64,000 nt of DNA from Flavobacterium sp. AED (GTDB lineage: Bacteria; Bacteroidota; Bacteroidia; Flavobacteriales; Flavobacteriaceae), in contig NZ_JSYM01000001.1 in NCBI RefSeq assembly GCF_000812945.1, positions 1,550,001 through 1,614,000 on the forward strand. The letters run 5' to 3'. The notes under the pieces are model-generated. The model was not told the origin of the DNA. It ran no database searches and was given only the letters and a program-made list of their open reading frames with translations. A program made the translations under genes and the position numbers. Below are positions 44,388 to 51,692 of the stretch, one piece after another (within the stretch, counting starts at the first letter, position 1; every line of letters starts with the position of its first letter).

Positions 44388-45378
44388 TTTGTTCTTCTAA
44401 AGGTTTAAATTCCCATGAATCATCAAAATAAGATGTTCCGGTTCTTCCCAGCATTACAAATCCTCTTTGGTTAATTGAAAAACCTGTAGCATCTGTTCTT
44501 GCCGATCCTTCAAGTGGTGTTCTTTCTAACCAAATATCAGTTGATGGATTGTATTCCCAAATCGATTTTGAACTTTCGCCACAAGCGATATATCCTAATC
44601 CGTTCATAGAAAAACTGGATGCATTAGAACGGACAATTACATAATCATCGTTGTAAGCATAATCATCTTCGGTGTCTTGATCAATGTCGCGTTTTCTTGT
44701 CCATACATCCGTTGCCGGATCAAACATCCAGAAATCAACTTGATAAACTCCACTATTTACTCCTGTTCCAAAATACGCTTTGTCATCAATTACAAAAACA
44801 GTTGCATTTCTTCTTTTATTTCCACTAAATCCATTTGCCAATGACCAAGAATCAGTAGTTGGGTTGTACTGATAAAAATCTTTTAAATAGTTTCCATCAT
44901 AACCAGTTCCAAAATACGCTTTACCACCCACTTGGAATCCTACAGCTGAATAACGTGCTGTTCCTGCAAAATCTGCTTTTTGTGTCCAAGTATTGCTGGT
45001 AGGATCGTATTGATAGAAATCTTTCAATTTATTAGTGCCATCATAACCAAGACCTACATAGCCTTTTTCGTTTAATTCAAATCCAGAGGCCGAACTTCTT
45101 GCTGCTCCAATAAAATCAGCTTTTTGCTCCCAATAATCGCCCGTTGAATTGTAAGCCCAAAGATCTTTTAGATATTCATCTCCTGTATATCCAGTAGTTA
45201 CAAAAGCGTAAGTGCCAATTACGAAACTCGTTGCGCTTGATCTTGCAGGTCCGTCAAAGGAAGATTTTTTAATCCAGTTTCCTATTAAATCTTCGGAATC
45301 ATCATTATTACTGCAGCCTACAAATACTAAACTTGCAAAAAGTGTAGTGAACAATATTCCTTTTTTTAAACTATTCAT
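44371..45378 (-). CDS. Kelch-repeat lipoprotein
   Basis: A 335-residue protein with a lipobox (LVFVGC). The body is six or so kelch blades about 48 residues long, each of the form ARSSA-x-x-F ... GYVGLGYDG ... LKDFYQYDPTSNTWTQKADF; this makes a beta-propeller, probably displayed on the outer membrane. One blade has an acidic insertion (DIDQDTEDDYAYNDD, near 225-240). The Asp/Asn-rich end is EEQNDDDN. Propellers of this kind bind sugars or proteins. It is second in the minus-strand operon, 15 bases after the outer-membrane protein gene. Confidence 0.9.
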   Translation of the reverse strand: MNSLKKGILFTTLFASLVFVGCSNNDDSEDLIGNWIKKSSFDGPARSSATSFVIGTYAFVTTGYTGDEYLKDLWAYNSTGDYWEQKADFIGAARSSASGFELNEKGYVGLGYDGTNKLKDFYQYDPTSNTWTQKADFAGTARYSAVGFQVGGKAYFGTGYDGNYLKDFYQYNPTTDSWSLANGFSGNKRRNATVFVIDDKAYFGTGVNSGVYQVDFWMFDPATDVWTRKRDIDQDTEDDYAYNDDYVIVRSNASSFSMNGLGYIACGESSKSIWEYNPSTDIWLERTPLEGSARTDATGFSINQRGFVMLGRTGTSYFDDSWEFKPLEEQNDDDN

Positions 45379-45393
45379 AATTTATTTTATTTA

Positions 45394-46242
45394 TTAATGT
45401 TTGTATTTTATTCCAATGTTAAAAATGTAGCCGTTAGTGCTGTTAAAATCAAATTTTGAATCTCCACTATAATTTGTCAGATTATATTTTTTGTTAAATT
45501 CATAACCTCCTTTAAGACTTACAAACCAGTTTGAATCCATGTTTCTCTCATATTCTAATGCCGAAGTCATTTGTGAAAAACTAACTTTTGTTGCGGTGTT
45601 TAAATCATCAAGAACTCTTGGTTTATCCAGGTTGTAAAAATTTCCATTGAAACTATTTGTAACACTGAACGTATTTCGAGTGCTGTTTGAATAAGAAATA
45701 GTTGAGTTTGGAAAGCCAACGTTTACAAATGCATTCTGATTTATTTGATGATGAAAAGAAAAAGTAGGCAGTATTTCCAGTTTACCAAAAGGGGACATTC
45801 TTTTTATACCAATGCTAATGGTATTTGCAGGATTAAAAGAATGGTTAACTTCTAAACCACCGAGAAACGACACATCAGAAATTCCAAGATTACTCTCGAA
45901 ATTAAGTATTGGATTAATTTCTAAATTCAATTTTGTATCCTCAGTTAGTTGATGAGAAAGTTCAAAATCATTTTCGAAACTAGTAAACTGATTAAGACTA
46001 TTTTGTAAATCATAATTTTCTAAAGAATAATTGATTCCAATATTTTTGTACTTGATAGTGTTGGTTATTTTATTTTTAGAATCAATATTCCTAAAAAAGG
46101 TTAATCCAATTCCAGTTTCATTTACTGTGATTTTATCAGTTGGTTGTTTTTTTACATTCAACTCTAAGGAATATCCGCTTTGGGCCGATGCATTAAGAAT
46201 TGGAATCATAAATAACAGGTTTACTAAAGTCTTTATTCTCAT
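45394..46242 (-). CDS. Predicted outer-membrane beta-barrel protein, first gene of the kelch operon
   Basis: A 282-residue protein with a signal peptide ending in ASAQ and then alternating hydrophobic strands with short turns, ending in GYIFNIGIKYKH (aromatic C-terminal strand pattern of outer-membrane barrels). It resembles barrel families such as DUF6268 but I cannot assign it firmly. Fifteen bases separate it from the kelch gene, so the five genes to the LytTR regulator form one operon. Confidence 0.7.
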   Translation of the reverse strand: MRIKTLVNLLFMIPILNASAQSGYSLELNVKKQPTDKITVNETGIGLTFFRNIDSKNKITNTIKYKNIGINYSLENYDLQNSLNQFTSFENDFELSHQLTEDTKLNLEINPILNFESNLGISDVSFLGGLEVNHSFNPANTISIGIKRMSPFGKLEILPTFSFHHQINQNAFVNVGFPNSTISYSNSTRNTFSVTNSFNGNFYNLDKPRVLDDLNTATKVSFSQMTSALEYERNMDSNWFVSLKGGYEFNKKYNLTNYSGDSKFDFNSTNGYIFNIGIKYKH

Positions 46243-46258
46243 TATTTTTTTATTGTTT

Positions 46259-46306
46259 CAAAAGTAGATACGTTATCCAATTAAAAAAAAGAAGATATAT
46301 ATACCG
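46259..46306 (-). promoter_or_regulatory. Promoter region of the kelch operon with CGGTATAT site
   Basis: On the minus strand CGGTATAT (46306-46299) is followed after 32 bases by TACTTTTG (46266-46259), a TAnnTTTG element, 17 bases before the start codon. No TTG sits at normal -33 spacing, which suits an activator-dependent promoter. Confidence 0.55.
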
Positions 46307-46412
46307 CCTAATTTCATAGACAAACAAGGCATTTGTATGGTCGAATGAATAATTAGTACCTGTGTCTTAATTGTAGATTAGAATTGGCTTTTTATAGACA
46401 AAAAGCTTCGAA

Positions 46413-46457
46413 CGGTATATGTTGTTATGCGGTGTAAAGTGGTCTCTTATATATTTG
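46413..46457 (+). promoter_or_regulatory. Promoter region of the DUF4270 operon with CGGTATAT site
   Basis: CGGTATAT (46413-46420) is followed after 29 bases by TATATTTG (46450-46457), 15 bases before the ATG at 46472. The overlapping minus-strand ACCGTTCGA (46416-46408) fits the published LytTR 9-mer consensus W-M-M-G-T-T-N-R-W. Confidence 0.55.
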
Positions 46458-46471
46458 TTCAAAAAACATTT

Positions 46472-47794
46472 ATGTATAAGGTATTGTTGTTGCTGTTTTT
46501 TGGACTTATGATGAACTCGTGTAATTCTGATTCTGACACTGGTGAGTTTGTTGTTGGTTCTGACTATTTATCGGTTAATAATAAAGTGATATTGATTGAT
46601 ACTTTAACTGTTGATGTTGCTACTATTAATTTTGATTCATTAGTAACATCCAGTCAAAGTAGGATTCTGGTTGGGAATTATGACGACCCTATTTTTGGAA
46701 AAGTAAAATCTGACAGTTATTTTCAAATGGCAGCTACAAGTTACAGTCTGTATAATGAGAGTTCAGATACTGATGCTCCAAATTATGTGTTTGATTCCAT
46801 TAAATTAGTTTTAAAAGAGACTAAGTATTTCTATGGGGACACAACAAAAGTACAATCACTTAGTATTCATAAGTTGACACAAAAGGTAAAAACCAATCTG
46901 GAAGACAAGAATTTTTATAATAATTCCAGCTTAAATTATGATGCTGAAAGTTTAGGGAGTATTTCATTTAAACCAAAACCAAATAGAAAGGATTCAGTAG
47001 TTGTTAAACTGAATAACGAATTTGGTAATGCTCTTTTTCTAAAATTGAAAAAACATGAAATATCAAATTTTGATGAGTTTACAGAATATCTCAAAGGATT
47101 TGTTATCAAGTCAACATCTGGTAGTTCTTCCAGTATTATAGGTTTCAATATGTCCAGCGCGCTTCGGTTGTATTATTCAAAATACCTAGGTGATTCAGAA
47201 ACCTCATTAATTAAAAATTTCTCTGTTTTGGATGTCTCCAAGCAATTTAATAATATCACTTTGGATAGAACTGGAACACAAATTCAGGATTTGCCTATTT
47301 CGTCAAGTAGACTGTCCAGTTTGCAAACGGGGAATAAAGCGTTCATTCAATCAGGAACAGGAATTGCTTGCCGAGTAGATTTCCCTAACATAAAACAATT
47401 GAAATATCTCTCAGAAAATGGAGCAATTGTAGATGCGGAATTAATTATAAAACCAGTAAATAATACCTATTCAGACACGTATCCTTTAGTAGATTCATTA
47501 CGGGTTTTTGTTGGAGATAAATTAAATAGAATTAAAGGAACACTTAATACTATAGCCGGAAAACCTGTTTATGCAATCTTGAATAAGACAAGTGATGAAT
47601 TTAATGAGAATATTGGATATAAGATTTCGATAGGAGCTTTTTTGCAAAGTGAAATGCTAAAAGAGTCAGATTCTAAATCTTCATTAATTCTCACATTGCC
47701 CAGTATTTCAAAAGCAGTTGACAGACTAGTTTTAGGCGATCAGAAAAATGCCAACAATAAAATTCAATTGAAAATTTATTATATTTCTTATTAG
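46472..47794 (+). CDS. DUF4270 family lipoprotein
   Basis: A 440-residue protein starting MYKVLLLLFFGLMMNSC, a lipobox signal. Then GSDYLSVNNKVILIDTLTVDVATINFDSLVTSSQSRILVGNYDDPIFGKVKSDSYFQM gives the DUF4270 pattern; the rest is beta-rich with LRLYYS and a C-terminal KIQLKIYYISY strand. Its function is unknown. The ATG at 46472 fits the promoter at 46450; a longer start at 46427 would lie before the likely transcription start. The next gene starts on the very next base. Confidence 0.85.
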   Translation: MYKVLLLLFFGLMMNSCNSDSDTGEFVVGSDYLSVNNKVILIDTLTVDVATINFDSLVTSSQSRILVGNYDDPIFGKVKSDSYFQMAATSYSLYNESSDTDAPNYVFDSIKLVLKETKYFYGDTTKVQSLSIHKLTQKVKTNLEDKNFYNNSSLNYDAESLGSISFKPKPNRKDSVVVKLNNEFGNALFLKLKKHEISNFDEFTEYLKGFVIKSTSGSSSSIIGFNMSSALRLYYSKYLGDSETSLIKNFSVLDVSKQFNNITLDRTGTQIQDLPISSSRLSSLQTGNKAFIQSGTGIACRVDFPNIKQLKYLSENGAIVDAELIIKPVNNTYSDTYPLVDSLRVFVGDKLNRIKGTLNTIAGKPVYAILNKTSDEFNENIGYKISIGAFLQSEMLKESDSKSSLILTLPSISKAVDRLVLGDQKNANNKIQLKIYYISY

Positions 47795-49030
47795 ATGAAA
47801 AATAAAATAGCATTCATAGGTTTGTTTCTTTTTATAACAACAGTTTCGTTTTCCCAAAGTATTTCCAGTTCGCCCTATTCACTTTACGGTTTAGGAACCT
47901 TGTATGATTCTGATTTTGGCTCAATTCCTTCTATTGGTTCTTCAGGAATTGCATTGCCATCGAATCGATTTATCAATAATTTAAATCCCGCCTCTTTGGG
48001 GTTTATGTATCAAAATCATTTTTTATTTGATGTAGGAGGGAAAGCTATTTTATCGAGTTATGAAAATAATTTAAAAAAAGAAAATCGGAATAATGTTCAG
48101 TTTTCTCATATCGCTTTTGCTTTTCCGGTGACATCAAAATCAGCTTTTAGTTTAGCGCTAAAACCTTATTCGAGTTCTACATTCAAAATATCTAATTTAT
48201 CATTGCCAATTCAAGATAGCCAAGAAAGCTATATTTTGAATGCTACGGGAACTGGTGGGTTGAATAATTTTGATATTTCATATGGGTATAGAATAGGTAA
48301 AAAACTTGCATTGGGAATTTCAACGTCTTTACTTTTTGGAAACACTACCGATGATAGGAATTATACTATTTCTAATTCTGTAACTAACATTTATAAAAAA
48401 ACGAATTACAATGGGGTTAGAGCATCTCTAGGGGCTCAGTTCAAAGTCGATTCTACATTTACTTTAGGAATGAATTTAAAATCGCCTACAAAAATAAATG
48501 CTACCAAAGTGCAATCCGTAACCACAGTCAATAATTCTGGGACTACTACAATTGAGTCGGAGCTTGCATCTGATACCGATGATTATTATATGCCATTGGA
48601 AATAGGTGTGGGTATAAGTAAAGTTTTTAAAAACAACTTGAATCTGACACTTGATTATGGAAAAGGGTTATGGAATAGTACAAATCAATCCGACTTGTAT
48701 GGTAATTTTATTAATCAAGATAAATTAGCTTTGGGATTTTCGTACAGCAAATCAAAAAATATAAGAAGTTATTTTGATAGAATTCAGTACTCGACAGGAT
48801 TAAATTATGATACGGGTTATCTGGAGGTTGATAATAAAAGAATCAATTCAATGTCATTTTCGCTTGGGGTTTCGCTTCCTATCGAAAACACTTTTTCAGC
48901 GTTGAATATTTCGTATTCCTATGGGCAAAAAGGAAGAATCAGTGATGGACTTATCAAAGAAAATTATCATAAATTATCCCTTAATTTATGTTTAGATGGA
49001 ATTTGGTTTGTTAAAAGAAAATTTGAATAA
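47795..49030 (+). CDS. Outer-membrane beta-barrel protein paired with DUF4270
   Basis: A 411-residue protein with a signal peptide ending in SFSQ, then SSPYSLYGLGTLYDSDFGSIPSIGSSGIALPSNRFINNLNPASLGFM, the start typical of FadL/PorV-like outer-membrane barrels (N-P-A-S), and about fourteen amphipathic strands. Its ATG is directly after the stop of the DUF4270 gene (TAGATG), so the two are coupled. Specific transport function unknown; a role in anchoring or exporting the DUF4270 protein is a guess. Confidence 0.75.
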   Translation: MKNKIAFIGLFLFITTVSFSQSISSSPYSLYGLGTLYDSDFGSIPSIGSSGIALPSNRFINNLNPASLGFMYQNHFLFDVGGKAILSSYENNLKKENRNNVQFSHIAFAFPVTSKSAFSLALKPYSSSTFKISNLSLPIQDSQESYILNATGTGGLNNFDISYGYRIGKKLALGISTSLLFGNTTDDRNYTISNSVTNIYKKTNYNGVRASLGAQFKVDSTFTLGMNLKSPTKINATKVQSVTTVNNSGTTTIESELASDTDDYYMPLEIGVGISKVFKNNLNLTLDYGKGLWNSTNQSDLYGNFINQDKLALGFSYSKSKNIRSYFDRIQYSTGLNYDTGYLEVDNKRINSMSFSLGVSLPIENTFSALNISYSYGQKGRISDGLIKENYHKLSLNLCLDGIWFVKRKFE

Positions 49031-49031
49031 A

Positions 49032-49808
49032 TTAAAAATCTATTTCTTCGACAGTATATTTGTTTTCTAAAATTTCAGTTAAAACCTTAGGATTACTATT
49101 GACATAGAAAATAGGTTCGCTTTTCTCAGTTGAAGAAAAACCTATTTTTTCTCGTAATATTTTTTGAGTCTGTTTTGCTACAGCTTCACCAGAATCGATG
49201 ATGTGAATGTGTTCTGGAAGTATCTTTTTTATTTGAGGAATCAAATAGGGATAATGACTGCAGCCCAATACTAAATAATCGATGTTAGCCTCAATCATGG
49301 GAGTAAGATAGGAGTGAAGTAGTTTTGTCATTTCGGGTGAATTGATATCGCCATTCTCAATTAGTTGCACTAATCCATGACCTACTTGTTCTATTATTTT
49401 GGTGTCTTGATACATTTCAGCAGTCTTATTAAAAAGCTCACTGTTTAATGTGCCTTGTGTGGCAAGGATTCCTATAATTTGTGTCTTAGAATGCGTTGCT
49501 GCCGGTTTTATGGCCGGTTCAATACCAATGAAAGGAACATCATACTTTTCTCGTAATTCTCGAATGGCATTAGTAGTTGCGGTATTACAAGCTACTACAA
49601 TCAATTTACAGTTCATTTTAAGCAATAAATCAGTATTTTTCATGCTTAAAGCAACAATCTCTTCTTTCGATTTTTGACCATAAGGAGCATTCTTACTATC
49701 GGCTAAATAGATTGTTTTTTCGTTAGGTAGTAAATCATGAATTGCGCTCCAAATTGAAGTGCCTCCAATACCGGAGTCAAAAATTCCTATTGGTTGATCA
49801 TTGTTCAT
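49032..49808 (-). CDS. murI: Glutamate racemase
   Basis: A 258-residue enzyme with catalytic Cys74 (VVACNTATT) and Cys183 (LGCSHYPYL), plus Asp11 in FDSGIGG and His185. It makes D-glutamate for peptidoglycan in the cytoplasm. The ATG at 49808 gives the family start MNNDQPIGIFDSGIGG; one eight codons upstream is less likely. It converges with the outer-membrane protein gene, one base between stops. Confidence 0.95.
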   Translation of the reverse strand: MNNDQPIGIFDSGIGGTSIWSAIHDLLPNEKTIYLADSKNAPYGQKSKEEIVALSMKNTDLLLKMNCKLIVVACNTATTNAIRELREKYDVPFIGIEPAIKPAATHSKTQIIGILATQGTLNSELFNKTAEMYQDTKIIEQVGHGLVQLIENGDINSPEMTKLLHSYLTPMIEANIDYLVLGCSHYPYLIPQIKKILPEHIHIIDSGEAVAKQTQKILREKIGFSSTEKSEPIFYVNSNPKVLTEILENKYTVEEIDF

Positions 49809-49856
49809 AGAAACAAAGTTAAGTGCTAGCATTTAAATATCCTAAAATTTATTTTA

Positions 49857-49897
49857 ACAAAAAAAACTGCTCAACCCTATATTTTAGGTGAGCAGTC
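49857..49897 (-). terminator. Terminator after the Skp-like genes
   Basis: ACTGCTCA/TGAGCAGT (49866-49873 and 49889-49896) with a 15-base loop, followed on the minus strand by a T run. It separates the Skp/bamA operon from murI. Confidence 0.8.
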
Positions 49898-49920
49898 TTT
49901 AAATTATTTGTGTGCGTTTT

Positions 49921-50421
49921 TTAGAAACCTAAATCTTTTTTCACATCAGCTGTCAAGTTTGGACCGTCAGCTAATAAAAGTGTAGAACCATCTAACACAT
50001 ATTGAAATCCTTTTGCTTTACCTACTTTTTGGATAGAAGCTCTTACTTTTTCCATTAAAGGTTTTACGATATCAGATTCTTTTTGTTGTAATTCTTTTTG
50101 AGCATTATCTCTAAAATCAACGATTCTTTTTTGCATATCTTGAACTTCTTTAGAACGTTCTCCATTTACAACTTCAGTAACTGTTGCAGATTCTGCTTCG
50201 TATTTTTTTAATTTTGCTTGGTATTCTTCAACCATTTTTTTGTAATCTGCATCGTATGTACCACTTAATTTTTCAAGTTGTTTTTGTGCTTCTAACATAG
50301 CTGGCATTTTTGCCATAATTTCACTCACATCAACATGAGCAGTTTTTGCTTGAGCGTTAATAGTTTGGTTTGCACCAAATAAAAGTATTGCAGCAATTAG
50401 TAAAGTTTTGATTTGTTTCAT
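49921..50421 (-). CDS. OmpH/Skp-type periplasmic chaperone
   Basis: A 166-residue protein with a signal peptide ending in NAQA, a central coiled coil (about 45-120), and VRASIQKVGKAKGFQYVLDGSTLLLADG, the Skp/OmpH core end. Skp trimers hold unfolded outer-membrane proteins on their way to BamA. It is the last of the operon; a second, longer Skp-like gene lies 42 bases upstream and bamA before that. Confidence 0.93.
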   Translation of the reverse strand: MKQIKTLLIAAILLFGANQTINAQAKTAHVDVSEIMAKMPAMLEAQKQLEKLSGTYDADYKKMVEEYQAKLKKYEAESATVTEVVNGERSKEVQDMQKRIVDFRDNAQKELQQKESDIVKPLMEKVRASIQKVGKAKGFQYVLDGSTLLLADGPNLTADVKKDLGF

Positions 50422-50463
50422 CGTTTTTAAAATATTTAGTATTAATTTTTGTTAGTATTTTTT

Positions 50464-51654
50464 TTAATTTTTTTCTTTCGCTTTTTTAAGAGCTTCTCTT
50501 TCTTTCAATATTTTCTTTCTTTTTTCTTCTAAAGCTTTTTTGCGATCTTCTAATACCTTTTTGCGGTCTTCTAAAATTTTCGCTTTTTGTTCTATTTGTT
50601 TCTCTTTAGCGTCTTCCACAATTTTTTTTGAATCTACTTTAGTAGAATCACTAATAACTGTTTTATCCTTTATATCTTCTTTTTTAGAAGAGGCAGAAAT
50701 CGTGCCAGTTTTTTTAGCTTCTCTTTCTTCAAGGATTAGCTGTCTTTTTTCTTCAACTGCTTTTTTGCGATCTTCCAACGTTTTTTGTCTCAAATCCATT
50801 TGCTTTTGCCTAGCCTCGGCAGCAGCAGTTTTAGACGCTTCAATTTGTTGGGCTTTATCAGTTGTTGCAGCTGTTTTATTGTTATTAGTTACAGCACCAG
50901 TTTTTTTAGCTTCTCTTTCAGATAGGAGTTGTTTTCTTCTCTCGTCAAATTCCTTTTTCTTCTCTTCTTGAAGTAACTTCCTATCAGTTATAATTTTGTC
51001 TCTGGCTGCTTTTTTTTCATCCAATGCTTTTTGTCTATCAGCTAAAACAGGATTCTCATCCAGAGCATCTTCTTTATTTTCTTTCGCCTCTTCTTCCTTA
51101 AGTTGTTTTTTACTTAACTGCTCTCTCTTTTCGGCTCTATTTATTACTCGTAAAACTTGATCACTTACATCAAATCTTTTTGCTGAAAAAAGCATGGTTA
51201 AGTCAGAAGATTTATCAAAGATAAAATCGTATTTTTTTGCTTCAGCAATATCTTGAACAGCAGTAAAAACTTGATCTTGTATTGGTTTTGCTAACATTGA
51301 TTTTTGTTGAATCAAATCGCCATTAGCCCCAAATCTTTTTTGTTGATAATCTAAAGATTCATTTTCAAGAAACTTAATTTCTGTTTCCCGTTCATTAATA
51401 AGTTCTTTTGTCAGTAAAGCTTGTTCTGCTTTTAATGCGTTTTTTAACTTGTCTATTTCGTTTTTTTTAACTTCAATCTCTTGTTTCCATTTTTGAGCTT
51501 TTTGCTCTAATTGGATTTTTGCTTCCGTATAATCGGGTACGTTTTGAAGGATATACTCCATGTCAATATACCCTATTTTGGTTCCTCTAGTTTGCGCATG
51601 AGAAGTAGTTACTACAACTAGCGCTAAAAATATAAATAAAAATTGTTTTCTCAT
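50464..51654 (-). CDS. Long OmpH/Skp-like protein with Lys/Glu-rich coiled-coil tail
   Basis: The first ~185 residues are a normal Skp/OmpH protein: signal peptide ending in SHAQ, KIGYIDMEYILQNVPDY, coiled coil, IAEAKKYDFIFDKSSDLTML. About 210 further residues follow, almost all Lys, Glu, Arg, Ala and Asp. In them LSEREAKKTG and LEEREAKKTG recur near residues 240 and 320, and LEDRKKxLE units occur several times. The tail should be a long charged helix in the periplasm. It lies between bamA and the short Skp gene. Confidence 0.88.
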   Translation of the reverse strand: MRKQFLFIFLALVVVTTSHAQTRGTKIGYIDMEYILQNVPDYTEAKIQLEQKAQKWKQEIEVKKNEIDKLKNALKAEQALLTKELINERETEIKFLENESLDYQQKRFGANGDLIQQKSMLAKPIQDQVFTAVQDIAEAKKYDFIFDKSSDLTMLFSAKRFDVSDQVLRVINRAEKREQLSKKQLKEEEAKENKEDALDENPVLADRQKALDEKKAARDKIITDRKLLQEEKKKEFDERRKQLLSEREAKKTGAVTNNNKTAATTDKAQQIEASKTAAAEARQKQMDLRQKTLEDRKKAVEEKRQLILEEREAKKTGTISASSKKEDIKDKTVISDSTKVDSKKIVEDAKEKQIEQKAKILEDRKKVLEDRKKALEEKRKKILKEREALKKAKEKN

Positions 51655-51692
51655 AACTTTAATGTATTAGAAAAATTTTTAACTAATTTTTT

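Noticed and set aside
49814..49821. A minus-strand TAACTTTG just before murI that would imply a leaderless transcript
   Set aside because: Only five bases lie between it and the start codon and no -33 element is present; the match may be chance in AT-rich DNA.
50540..50971. A 143-codon plus-strand frame opposite the long Skp-like gene
   Set aside because: It is the complement of Lys/Glu-rich coding DNA, giving Ser/Phe/Leu-rich nonsense; the Skp frame has a signal peptide and family motifs.
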